A stretch of DNA of 57,704 nt from Lentisphaerota bacterium (GTDB lineage Bacteria > Verrucomicrobiota > Lentisphaeria > Victivallales > UBA1829), in assembly GCA_015061565.1 (NCBI GenBank), contig SUWI01000005.1, positions 1-57,704 on the forward strand, read 5' to 3'. A program made the translations under genes and the position numbers. The notes beneath the pieces are model-generated. The model did no database searches and had not been told where the DNA came from. It saw only the letters and a list, made by a program, of their open reading frames with translations. This document shows positions 17,817 through 27,535 of the stretch, in pieces (the first letter of the stretch is position 1; each line of letters opens with the position of its first letter).

Positions 17817-19982
17817 ATGAAAATCTATCCTGAACCGGCTTTTTTCCTGCGGGGAGAAGGTGAACTGGAGATCCGTCCTCTGATCCTGCCGTTGTTTCAC
17901 GGCTCCGCCGGTTCCGGTTTTGAGTCAATGGTCTCAACGCTGATCGGCCGGTTCTGCCAAGAGGAACTGAAACCGCTCTGCAGCGAATCCGCCGCAAGGG
18001 GAAAGATGTCCTGTTCCTTGCATCTGGACCCCCAGTTTGTCCCGGATCAGATCAGCAGCCGTTTTCTGCGTGATGAGGCTTTTTCCCTGACGGCCGGACC
18101 CGATGGGATCCGGATCGTTTCCGCATCGCGGAACGGACTGCTCCACGGGGTGAATACGCTGCTGGAGATCTTTCGCACCGAAGCTTATGCCGGAAAGGTT
18201 CCGGCTTTCTCCATACAGGACGCGCCCGCTGTCCCTGTCCGCGGGGTCCATCTCTACCTGCCGTCCCGGGAAGATATCCCTTTTTTCCGGCGTTTTGTCA
18301 GCCGTTTCCTGGCGCCTCTGCATTTCAATACGGTATTCATCGAAGTCGGCGGCGGCATGCATTTCGACCGGCATCCGGAAATCAACCGGGGATGGGAAAA
18401 ATTCGCCCGCTGGGTATTCGAGCATCATGCCCGCCCGGGAGGTCCGGACGGGCGGTTTCAGGATTCTGCCCATGCCGAGCTGGCCGGAGGGGCTTTTCTG
18501 GAAAAGGATGAAGTCCGGTCCCTGGCCGAATGGACCCGGTCCTGCGGGCTTGAAGTCATCCCGGAGATTCCCTCGCTGACCCATGCGTATTACCTGATTG
18601 CCGGCCATCGGGAAATTGCCGAACTGCCGGAGGCTTTGTGGCCGGACGCCTACTGTTCGTCCAATCCGCTTTCAAGGGAGATCCTGTTTGATGTGATGGA
18701 CGAATATATTGAGGCCATCCGTCCTGGTATGATCCATATCGGCCATGATGAATGGCGTGCGCCCGCACTCTGTCCGAAATGCCGGAACCGGGCTCCTGAT
18801 CTGTTCGCAGAAGACGTCTGCGCGATCCATCGTCAGCTGGCGGACCGGAATATCCGCACTGCCATGTGGGCGGATGGTCTGCTGCCGATCGGCGACGGCA
18901 CATCCACGTGGACTTGCATCGATTCGATTCCAAACGATATCCTTCTCCTGCATTGGGGCTGGCAGTTCGGTGATTTCCTCGACCGCCTTTCTGCGCGGGG
19001 ATTCCAGATGATCCTGGGGAATTTCAATGCCCAGATGACAGATGCCGAATGGGAAAAAAACATGGCCGATCCAAATATGCTCGGGGCCGAGATCTCTTCC
19101 TGGGTGGGCATGAACCGGAACCGGTTTGCCGTGGACGGCACTGTCTGGCAGATGCTTTACGGGGCAAATTACCTTTGGCGCGGACACAAACTCCGGCTGG
19201 AGGATGCCGATGTCATGGTCTCGGAACTGCTGCCCCAAATCGCCGGAAGTCTGGAGGAAACACCGAGTCCGTCCTGCTGCCGGGGAACGATCTCATCGCC
19301 GGTCGATCTTTCTTCGGTCCTGAATGTAGGTTCCCTGGTGAAAAGCGATGTCATGGAATGGGCAGTCGATTCCCTGAAACCCGGTTTCCGGAAATGGCGG
19401 AATGTGAACTGGGTCGTGCCAGATCCCTGGCAGTACGGGAATAAGAAATGCGTCCTGGCAGCCCGTCCTTCCCTGTCGATCCGGCAGGGGAAGAACGCCG
19501 CCCGTTCGATATTTTCGGAAGCCATTTCGTTCGATTCGGAAACCTTTCCGGAAAAAATCCGGATCCCCCTCGCCAGAAAAGTTAAAGGCCTGCTGTTCTT
19601 CCATTTCGCCTCGAAATCCGGACTCCGCAAAAACATGCCGTATCAAACTGTGGACGAACCCGATCCGCTGGAATGGTGCAGCCGTATCGGCTGTTACCGG
19701 ATTTGTCATGTCTCTGGAGCAGAGGAAGTGATCGACCTTCATTTCGGCTTGAATATCGACGATTTCAAGTCATTTTACGGAGACCGTTCCAAATTCCCGC
19801 TGCTGGATGCGCCCGCCGCGGTCCGGGTCGATTCCCTGTCGGGGTTCCCTGCCGGAGCCATTGGCGGACTGGAATGGCGGAATCCGCGTCCGGACGACGA
19901 GGTCGTTTGGGTGGAAATGACGGCGGTTTCCAATCCGGCCGATACATTTCCCGTGCTGTCTGCACTCAGTACGCTGGAATAG
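17817..19982 (+). CDS. Glycoside hydrolase family 20-like (beta-N-acetylhexosaminidase-type fold)
   Basis: ISSRFLRDEAFSLTAGPDGIRIVSASRNGLLHGVNTLLEIFR...IQDAPAVPVRGVHLYLPSREDIPFFRRFV...FNTVFIEVGGGMHF...IRPGMIHIGHDEWRAPALCPKC; GH20 N-domain plus TIM barrel with HDE. Confidence 0.75.
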   Translation: MKIYPEPAFFLRGEGELEIRPLILPLFHGSAGSGFESMVSTLIGRFCQEELKPLCSESAARGKMSCSLHLDPQFVPDQISSRFLRDEAFSLTAGPDGIRIVSASRNGLLHGVNTLLEIFRTEAYAGKVPAFSIQDAPAVPVRGVHLYLPSREDIPFFRRFVSRFLAPLHFNTVFIEVGGGMHFDRHPEINRGWEKFARWVFEHHARPGGPDGRFQDSAHAELAGGAFLEKDEVRSLAEWTRSCGLEVIPEIPSLTHAYYLIAGHREIAELPEALWPDAYCSSNPLSREILFDVMDEYIEAIRPGMIHIGHDEWRAPALCPKCRNRAPDLFAEDVCAIHRQLADRNIRTAMWADGLLPIGDGTSTWTCIDSIPNDILLLHWGWQFGDFLDRLSARGFQMILGNFNAQMTDAEWEKNMADPNMLGAEISSWVGMNRNRFAVDGTVWQMLYGANYLWRGHKLRLEDADVMVSELLPQIAGSLEETPSPSCCRGTISSPVDLSSVLNVGSLVKSDVMEWAVDSLKPGFRKWRNVNWVVPDPWQYGNKKCVLAARPSLSIRQGKNAARSIFSEAISFDSETFPEKIRIPLARKVKGLLFFHFASKSGLRKNMPYQTVDEPDPLEWCSRIGCYRICHVSGAEEVIDLHFGLNIDDFKSFYGDRSKFPLLDAPAAVRVDSLSGFPAGAIGGLEWRNPRPDDEVVWVEMTAVSNPADTFPVLSALSTLE

Positions 19983-19990
19983 GCACTGCC

Positions 19991-20113
19991 TCACCGATTC
20001 GACAAATCCGGCGGATCGGTCCGGTCGGGCTCGCTGTCAAAAGTCAGTTCATAGCTGGAGCTCTGAATGGTCTCCAGATATTTCACGATATCGGTCAGTG
20101 ATTTGAGCTGCAT
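19991..20113 (-). pseudogene. Truncated duplicate of the AraC-family regulator 5' end (stub)
   Basis: MQLKSLTDIVKYLETIQSSSYELTFDSEPDRTDPPDLSNR* nearly identical to the first residues of the 12851-13669 protein, then stops. Confidence 0.9.
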
Positions 20114-20490
20114 ACGGATTCCTTTTTCAGCTTGCCGGTCTGTTTTCATAACTATATCATCACGATGGCGATTTTTCAATGCCATTTTATAAAAACAGGG
20201 ATTTTCAGTCTGCCGGCAGTTTCGATTTTTATATACCGTATTCTATTTTTTATATGGCAGACAGCTTGCAATCCGGTCGATTTCGGCTATACTTCTTAAT
20301 AGCTTCTTCCAAATATTCAAAACAATGAAAGGAAACAGGACATGAATATTTTTTCATCTTCCGTTCCGCATCACTCATCATTTCCGCGTAAAAGGGCATG
20401 CATTTTCACGCTGATAGAGCTCCTGGTGGTGATCGCGATCATTGCAATTCTGGCAGGGATGCTGCTGCCGGCATTGAACAAAGCCAGAGC
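20010..20490. repeat. Segmental duplicate (copy B) of ~13560-14060: AraC 5' end, intergenic regulatory region, pseudopilin 5' end
   Basis: Long identical runs, e.g. GTCTCCAGATATTTCACGATATCGGTCAGTGATTTGAGCTGCATACGGATTCCTTTTTCAGCTTGCCGGTCTGTTTTCATAACTATATCATCACGATGGCGATTTTTCAATGCC in both. Confidence 0.93.
20266..20293 (+). promoter_or_regulatory. Sigma70-like promoter TTGCAA-N16-TATACT (copy B)
   Basis: Identical to 13822-13849. Confidence 0.6.
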
Positions 20491-21079
20491 CCAGGCAAGG
20501 ATTTCCAAATGCCTCAACAACCTGAAACAAATCGGGTTGGCTCAGTATATGTATTTTGACGATAATCAAGGTTTCTATATGGGGGAATATGGAGTTGCCA
20601 AGTTGATTGCACCGTATATGAAATTAAGTACAAATGAAGCGGATTTCAACAGGCACAGTCAAAACGCAATGCGTTGTCCTGACGACAAGATGGAGCGTTC
20701 CAACACTGCGAAAGGGGTCATGAGTTACGGATTCAATTCCTTTGGAACAGCTTACACAGACGGGTTGCGTATCGGCACTTATGCGACTAAAGGCGTAACG
20801 ATTACGGGCGCCCGCAAGCCGTCTACGCTATATCGTCCTGCGATTTATATTCTTAACCTCGATCACTATCATCCCAGTATGTACATGTATTCCGGGGCCG
20901 AAAATGTAGTGATGGCGGTTTTTAATGAAGCATCAGGGCGCTGAGTCCAGAATATCCACGGCATCGGAAAGCGCAATGTCTGTTTCGGCGACGGGCATGC
21001 CGAACCCATCCTTATCACCAGCAAAGACATTTTCCTGCATAAGAAATGGGGGTATGACTATAACCGGACAATGATGTGA
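20342..21079 (+). pseudogene. Pseudopilin interrupted by an in-frame TGA at 20942-20944
   Basis: N-terminus [54 protein letters not shown]; directly after the TGA the same frame encodes VQNIHGIGKRNVCFGDGHAEPILITSKDIFLHKKWGYDYNRTMM*, the expected pseudopilin C-terminus (HGxGxxNVxFGDGH). Confidence 0.8.
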
Positions 21080-21133
21080 CATAATACGTTCTCTGTCCCA
21101 AATAATAATCGTGAATGATGAGGTGATTTGCTC

Positions 21134-21718
21134 ATGAAAAAATTTATTATAATATCGGTCCTGTCAACTGCATTTGCTGTCAATGCAGAAATCGTAAATA
21201 TCAATGGCGGTTTTGAACAGATCAAGCCGGAACTTGGCGGTAAAATTTCTCCTGCCGGCTGGATGGTTCAAACCAAACTGTCCAGAAATTACAATTACCT
21301 GATTTCAAAAAAACCGGGAACTTTCCGCTCCGGCAACTTTGGTCTGATCGTTGAAACCCAGCAGGACGGGCGGGTTTATTTCCAGCGTCTTGACCGGATG
21401 AATTTTCCCGTCGGCAAAAAGCTGAAATTTAATTTCTGGGCAAAAGGTACCGGTCAGATTTATATGGGTTTTTTCTGTTTCGGCAGTGCTGATGGCAAGC
21501 CTGAAATATTTATCCGTACTTTGTTGAATGTTTCTCCTAAACTGGACAATGTTGAAGAATGGAAGGAATACACCTTTTATATTCCAATCCGTCCCCAGAA
21601 AGTCAAAGATGTCACATATTCGGATCTGCGCGGCAGATTATGCATGTATTTTCCTGCCAACTGCGAGATTTATCTGGATGACCTCAAAGTGGAGATCATT
21701 GACGGAGACCAGAAATGA
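21134..21718 (+). CDS. Small secreted carbohydrate-binding-like protein
   Basis: MKKFIIISVLSTAFAVNAEIVNINGGFEQIKPELGGKISPAGWMVQ...LKFNFWAKGTGQIYMGFFCFG...CEIYLDDLKVEII; CBM4/9-like beta-sandwich pattern. Confidence 0.65.
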   Translation: MKKFIIISVLSTAFAVNAEIVNINGGFEQIKPELGGKISPAGWMVQTKLSRNYNYLISKKPGTFRSGNFGLIVETQQDGRVYFQRLDRMNFPVGKKLKFNFWAKGTGQIYMGFFCFGSADGKPEIFIRTLLNVSPKLDNVEEWKEYTFYIPIRPQKVKDVTYSDLRGRLCMYFPANCEIYLDDLKVEIIDGDQK

Positions 21719-24700
21719 AAAGATTTTCAGCATTGATCTGCTGTCTCCTGTCTCTGCTGGCCCAGGCACAAGTCACGGCCGTATATAAGCCGGGCGATAA
21801 TCCGAATAAAGACATTGCGGTTTTGGAAAATGAATATATCCGCGCGGAATTCAGTTCCGTGGGCGGCAGACTCATTTCATTTAAGGACAAACGCATCAAC
21901 ATCGATCTTACCTATAAAGACGGTGCATTGCGTGACCAGCTGGTTCCGAACGGAGTACAGCCTTTTCCTGACAGTGTTTACAGGATAACGATCAGTGAAA
22001 ATACACCCCGGCGGGCATCGATAGTTTTTGCTGCGCCGGCTATCAATGAACGGGAATTTATTCGGATCTCGCGAACTGTCGTTCTAGAATCAAACAGCAC
22101 CGCACTGAAGGTGTCAGTGACCATAACCAATCAGCAGGAAAGCATGGCTGATATGGCATTGGGATACTGGATGCATAACTTTTTCGGCGGTGCCAAAATG
22201 CCAACCGAATATATAGTTCCAATGTATAACGGTATCAAAAAAATGGTACCCAGCTTCGAAAAAAATACTTACAATTACAGATATGATACCGATTTGTCCC
22301 GCAACTGGTGTGCCATGAATGTCATAGGCAAACAGACGGGAGCAGTGATCGTTGCTGAATATCCGAAAATAGATATGGTTTATTCATGGTATTGCAGGGC
22401 AACTTTGCCGATGGATACTTTGGAACTGCGTACTTATACAGAAATAGTTCCTCCGGGCCAGAGCCGCACATGGAATTTTACCATTGCCGTCATGTCTTCG
22501 CTCGATACCATTGACGGAGCGGGTGATCACGGCTGCGGAGAGATCAACAATGAAAACGGCAAATCAGCCGTTAACCTTTACGCTTTCCGCGATATCGAAG
22601 GTACTGCAGAGGCTGTTGTCAAAGGCAAAACAATTGAAAAATATCCTGTCATCGTTAAAGCCGGGAAGACACGGAAAGTATCTTTCAAATCCGTTCCTTC
22701 TGACGTTCCTGCTCAATTCGTCGTCCGCGGAACTGACGGCAAAGTGCTGTATGATTTGTTAAGAGGAGCTTCAAACGGTCAATACCGCTTTGCCGCCATG
22801 GATAAACGCAACGGTAACCAGAATCTTTCCCAAGAAGAATGGGATCTGAAAGTTTCTGACAGTTTTGTCACTCCCCATTGGAAATGGAGCAATCAAAAAC
22901 TTCCTGGCAAAGGGCTTTTCCTGGTGCCGGTTGACGGTATCCGAGATGTGATCGAAACCGCCCAGCGCATGCCGATGGAATACGATGCCCCCACTTTGTT
23001 CCCCTCCAGTTATAATATGAGCTGGAAAACGGCAACCCATTTTGATCCAGGCGACAACCCGTCGGGGGCAAACCGATTGCTGCCGCTCCTCAAAAAAAAC
23101 CGGTATAAATTTATTGTCGTCGGTTCCGAGCTGTTCCGGGCCAGAAAATGGACCGATTATCCGGCGGATGTCCGCAAAGCGGTTTTTGAACAGGTAAAAA
23201 ACGGAGCCGGGCTGGTCTGTTTCAACCAGACAGGATTCAGAGCGCCAGTAAAACTGGTTCCTTTCAAATTGACCCCGGCGCTCGATGGCAATGCCGCACC
23301 TTGGTTCCCGCAGGCAAAATTTGCCGGAGCCGACTATGGGAAAGGCAAGATCATAACCATTGATTATGCTGATGCAAAAGCATTTCTGGCGCCATTGCCG
23401 AAATGGCGCAACCCGCACCTTGCGCAATTGTATTGTGACCACCGGTTTCAGGAATATCAATTTGCCATTATTGCCCGTTTGATCCGTCAGGCGGCAGGAA
23501 TGGATGAATCCATAACTGCGGTAAAACTTAATGGGAAAGAAGGAATAATCACTTCTGCGGCCGCCCAAAATGCGGAAATAGAGCTTTTTGACCGTTATTC
23601 GAAATCGATCGTCAAACATCCGGTCAGACTCAAAGTCGGTGAAAATCGCATAGCTCTTCCGCTTCAGGCAGGGAAAAATTATCTGCATGTCCGTACTGAA
23701 TCGGGCAGTTTCGGATTTGCTTCTTTCAACCATAAAATCCAAGTGATAAATTCTATTGACATGAAAAACAGTTTCAGGAAAAACGAGACTGTCTCCGGCA
23801 CGGTCAAATGGAATAATGCTCCCCATACGAAGATCAAAGTCGATATTGTCGATAATGAAGGAAGACTGCTCTATTCTGCGGACGGCGATAAATTTGCCTG
23901 GGATCAATCACTGGCGCAAGGCAACCGCCATGAAGTCATCGCCTCCGCATGGGTCGACAGCAAAAAAGTTGCCACCTTGAAAAAAGAATTCTATCTGCCG
24001 GAGCAATTCGATACATTCCGCAATTTCCCCGTGATGGTATGGACTGGAGATGACCTTTTCCCTGAATATTCCTATATTTACCGGGATGAGATCTCCCGCC
24101 AATTCGGTTTTAATTTCCTTTATGGTTCCAGTTACAGCTGTGCGACTCCGCTGCTGCACCGTTTTGCGAATCTGGAAAGCGGGACCAACCGTCACGAAAA
24201 CGGAGACTTCCGTCTTCCGCTGGCGGTATTGTATGACCCGCGCTATCATAAAACCCATGACAAAAAATATCTTACCCGCAAATACTGCCCCTCTGATCCC
24301 AAGATCAAGAACCGTCCGATGTATTCAGCATTTTATGCAGTGACACCCTATACGACCCGTACGCTGTTCCAGCTGGGCGATGAAATGAGTCTGACGGCAT
24401 TGGGGCAGGCGGCCGATTTTTGTTTCTGTCAATATTGCATGGCTGAGTTCCGCAAAGTCATGCAGAAAAAATACGGAACGCTGGAAAAACTCAATGCGGA
24501 ATGGAAAACTTCATTTGCCAAATGGGATGATGTTCTGCCACAGACCTATACGGAAGCAATAACTCAGGCAAGTCCGGCCTCATTCTATGATTTCCGTGCA
24601 TTTATGGATCAGGTTTTCATCGGCAAGTTGGAAGCCACCAGACAGGCCGTCCGGAAAATCCATCCCAAAGGACTCTGCGGCCCGACCGGAGTTTCAGCCG

Positions 24701-26196
24701 TTCCTGGTATCTATGGCGGCAATCTCAACTTCTGGGCGATGAGCATTTTTGACTGCGGAAGTTATTACAAGACTCCGCGTATTCCTGCTTCATTCCGCCG
24801 GGATGAACGTCTGGTCATGCAGTATTTCGGTTATTCTTCGCCTGCGGGGGATATCCGTTTCGGTATCTGGGAAAGCCTGCTTGCAGGATGCCGCGGTATC
24901 AATAACTGGTATGATCCGACGTTTATTCTTCCCGATTTGCGTATCTCATACATCAGGAAATATTATTCTGATTTTATGTGGGAATTGCGCAACACAGTCG
25001 GCGAGATTTTCTATCATACGCCGAAATTTGTCGGTCAGGCGGCAATCTTGCATTCCCAGAACTCTCTGATCGCCAATTATCTCAAAACTGAAAAAGTGGA
25101 CTACTACCACAAGGAACTTTCTTTTGCTCAAGCCCTGGAAGATTCGGGTATCGCCTACCGATTTATCTCTCCGCAGGAATTGGAAGGAGGAGCATTGGAT
25201 GGCTTGCAGCTGCTCATTCTGCCGGAGACTTCTGCAATGAGCGATAAGGAAGTCAAAGCGGTCAGAGCTTTCTGCAAAAATGGCGGAACGGTTATTGCAG
25301 ATTATGAATGCGGCTTGTTCAACGAAAACGGCAATTACCGCTCCAAATCCGCATTTGATGATATGTTCGGTATCAAACCCGGTATTCCAAGAATACGCCG
25401 TGCCACTTCGCACAATTTAAAATCTGTCAATATCACCGATGTCATGTCCGGTGTCCGCCCAACCACCGGCAAAGCAAAATATACCGCCCTGGCCGGAAAC
25501 CGCAAAGTCGATCTGGTCATTGAAAACAAATTCGGCAAAGGCAAGGCGATCATGCTTAATTTTGCTCCGAGATATCAGGAGTTTCGTAACAAAGGAGACG
25601 GTTTTGCCAAGCTCATCAATGAACTGGTGAAAGTGATTCCGGTCGCCAAAGCGGATACAGCCTTGCCGGTCATGCACAGCTTCTTTAAGGATAAAAATAC
25701 TCTGACCGTTGCCATGATGCCTGTTCCCGTCCTTCCGAATTGGCACACCCTTACCAATGCGGAAGCCGCCAGGGAGCAGTTCACCGCACCCGTTAAACTG
25801 GCCGAAAAAGGTCATGTTTATGATGTCCGACACAAAAAATATCTCGGATACGGTGATACGATCAAAGCGGCATTTATTCCCGGGGAAGCGACGGTTCTTT
25901 CGGTGACCCGGGAAAAACCGCAGATCAGCTTCGCCGAAACTCCTTCCAGAATCGAACGCGGCAAAGTCCTGGAAATCCCTGTCAGCGTCATCAGAGGCGG
26001 TAAACGGTTCGTGCTCATGCGCGTTTACCGTCCCAATGGAATGGAAGAACTCAGTGCTCGCCAAATGCGCACCGCAGATCCGAAATGGACATTCACCTTG
26101 CCGTTTGCCTTCAATGCTCCCGAGGGTGAATGGAAAATTACTTTTGATGATGCTGCATCAGATATTCATTGTGAACGTAAAATAACCGTGAAGTGA
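21715..26196 (+). CDS. Very large secreted multidomain glycoside hydrolase-like protein (GH42-like TIM barrel with GATase-like domains)
   Basis: Signal peptide MKRFSALICCLLSLLAQAQ; N-terminal beta-sandwich VLENEYIRAEFSSVGGRLISFKDK; TIM-barrel part LGDEMSLTALGQAADFCFCQYCMAEFRKVMQKKYGTLEKLNAEWKTSFAKWDDV; FVGQAAILHSQNS...LLILPETSAMSDKEVKAVRAFCKNGGTVIADYECGL. Confidence 0.72.
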   Translation: MKRFSALICCLLSLLAQAQVTAVYKPGDNPNKDIAVLENEYIRAEFSSVGGRLISFKDKRINIDLTYKDGALRDQLVPNGVQPFPDSVYRITISENTPRRASIVFAAPAINEREFIRISRTVVLESNSTALKVSVTITNQQESMADMALGYWMHNFFGGAKMPTEYIVPMYNGIKKMVPSFEKNTYNYRYDTDLSRNWCAMNVIGKQTGAVIVAEYPKIDMVYSWYCRATLPMDTLELRTYTEIVPPGQSRTWNFTIAVMSSLDTIDGAGDHGCGEINNENGKSAVNLYAFRDIEGTAEAVVKGKTIEKYPVIVKAGKTRKVSFKSVPSDVPAQFVVRGTDGKVLYDLLRGASNGQYRFAAMDKRNGNQNLSQEEWDLKVSDSFVTPHWKWSNQKLPGKGLFLVPVDGIRDVIETAQRMPMEYDAPTLFPSSYNMSWKTATHFDPGDNPSGANRLLPLLKKNRYKFIVVGSELFRARKWTDYPADVRKAVFEQVKNGAGLVCFNQTGFRAPVKLVPFKLTPALDGNAAPWFPQAKFAGADYGKGKIITIDYADAKAFLAPLPKWRNPHLAQLYCDHRFQEYQFAIIARLIRQAAGMDESITAVKLNGKEGIITSAAAQNAEIELFDRYSKSIVKHPVRLKVGENRIALPLQAGKNYLHVRTESGSFGFASFNHKIQVINSIDMKNSFRKNETVSGTVKWNNAPHTKIKVDIVDNEGRLLYSADGDKFAWDQSLAQGNRHEVIASAWVDSKKVATLKKEFYLPEQFDTFRNFPVMVWTGDDLFPEYSYIYRDEISRQFGFNFLYGSSYSCATPLLHRFANLESGTNRHENGDFRLPLAVLYDPRYHKTHDKKYLTRKYCPSDPKIKNRPMYSAFYAVTPYTTRTLFQLGDEMSLTALGQAADFCFCQYCMAEFRKVMQKKYGTLEKLNAEWKTSFAKWDDVLPQTYTEAITQASPASFYDFRAFMDQVFIGKLEATRQAVRKIHPKGLCGPTGVSAVPGIYGGNLNFWAMSIFDCGSYYKTPRIPASFRRDERLVMQYFGYSSPAGDIRFGIWESLLAGCRGINNWYDPTFILPDLRISYIRKYYSDFMWELRNTVGEIFYHTPKFVGQAAILHSQNSLIANYLKTEKVDYYHKELSFAQALEDSGIAYRFISPQELEGGALDGLQLLILPETSAMSDKEVKAVRAFCKNGGTVIADYECGLFNENGNYRSKSAFDDMFGIKPGIPRIRRATSHNLKSVNITDVMSGVRPTTGKAKYTALAGNRKVDLVIENKFGKGKAIMLNFAPRYQEFRNKGDGFAKLINELVKVIPVAKADTALPVMHSFFKDKNTLTVAMMPVPVLPNWHTLTNAEAAREQFTAPVKLAEKGHVYDVRHKKYLGYGDTIKAAFIPGEATVLSVTREKPQISFAETPSRIERGKVLEIPVSVIRGGKRFVLMRVYRPNGMEELSARQMRTADPKWTFTLPFAFNAPEGEWKITFDDAASDIHCERKITVK

Positions 26197-26205
26197 GAAA
26201 TAGGG

Positions 26206-27525
26206 TTGTTCATGGACAGTATTTATGATCTTGGAAACCGTCGTGAACTGATGATCGATGATTTTCTTACTTCATCCACAGATGGTGACGTTGCCTTTTG
26301 CTGTCATGCCCCGACAGCAAAAGAATGTATTCCGGAACTGCGCGGGCTGTATTATGTCACGATCTTGAAAATGGACGATATCTTCCGCATTTACTACCGC
26401 GGTATAGTCGAAGGGTATGACGGGCCCGGCAATGACGGCAATCCCGGGGAATTTACCGGATTGCTGGAAAGCTCCGACGGGCTCAACTGGAAAAAGCCGG
26501 CGCTCAATATTTTTCCGCAGGCGGCTCCCAATGCCATCATTTTCGGAACTGTCGAAACTCATAACTTTGTCCCTTTTATCGACAGGAATCCGAAGTGCCC
26601 GCATGACGAACGCTACAAAGCCGTTGCCGGGCTTTGTACCGGCGGCGGGTTGCATCGCTTTCATTCCGCTGATGGCATTCATTGGAATAAATATGATCTC
26701 CCCGGACTTTTCAGCTCCCTGCCGCCGAGTCATAAAACCCTGGATTCGCAGAATGTCTGCTTCTGGTCAGAAAGTCAACAACGATATTTCGTTTATTTCC
26801 GCCATTATATCGGGGAGAAAAACGGAATGCAAAACGGACTGCGTTCCATTGCCATGAGTTCGTCACCTGATTTTATCCGCTGGAGCGAACCTGTGAAATT
26901 AGACATCAATCTCGCGGATGAACATCTTTATGTTTCGCTTTTTGCCCCGTATTATCGGGCACCGCATATCTTTATCGGGACTCCGACGAGATTTTTTGAA
27001 AACCGCGGCGGTGCAACTGATATTGCTTTGTGCCATACCCGTGACGGAATAAATATCTGCAGACCTTTCCCCGGAGCCTGGATTTTGCCGGGCAGAGATA
27101 AAAGCCATTGGCAGAACCGCTCAAATTATTTGGCCTATAATTGCTGGCAGACAGCGGAAGATGAATTGTCTTTTCTGCATAAGTCGGGAACCCGTTATGC
27201 CTTGCGGCTGGACGGTTTTTCTTCGCTTCGTGCAGGATACAAAGGCGGTAAATGGATATCACGCCCCATGCGTTACCGCAGCGGGACTTTGGAATGCAAT
27301 GCAGCCACCTCCGCTGGTGGTTTTTTGAAAGCAGGCATTATGGATGCAGATGAAAAATTTCTGCCGGGATTTTCGATATATGACAGTGATATGTTTTTCG
27401 GTGATGAAACAGTTATGACACCGTCATGGAATGGCCAAAAAGCTTTGCCGCTGAAAGATGGTGACGTATTCCGTCTTTGTTTTGAATTCAAAGAATGTGA
27501 TATTTACAGCTTCTGTTTGCAATAA
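26206..27525 (+). CDS. Hypothetical protein, possible beta-propeller glycosidase-like (GH43/32-like); paralog of next gene
   Basis: MDSIYDLGNRRELMIDDFLTSSTDGDVAFCCHAP...GLLESSDGLNWKKPALNIFP; ends DGDVFRLCFEFKECDIYSFCLQ. Confidence 0.7.
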   Translation: MFMDSIYDLGNRRELMIDDFLTSSTDGDVAFCCHAPTAKECIPELRGLYYVTILKMDDIFRIYYRGIVEGYDGPGNDGNPGEFTGLLESSDGLNWKKPALNIFPQAAPNAIIFGTVETHNFVPFIDRNPKCPHDERYKAVAGLCTGGGLHRFHSADGIHWNKYDLPGLFSSLPPSHKTLDSQNVCFWSESQQRYFVYFRHYIGEKNGMQNGLRSIAMSSSPDFIRWSEPVKLDINLADEHLYVSLFAPYYRAPHIFIGTPTRFFENRGGATDIALCHTRDGINICRPFPGAWILPGRDKSHWQNRSNYLAYNCWQTAEDELSFLHKSGTRYALRLDGFSSLRAGYKGGKWISRPMRYRSGTLECNAATSAGGFLKAGIMDADEKFLPGFSIYDSDMFFGDETVMTPSWNGQKALPLKDGDVFRLCFEFKECDIYSFCLQ

Positions 27526-27535
27526 GGGAACAAGA

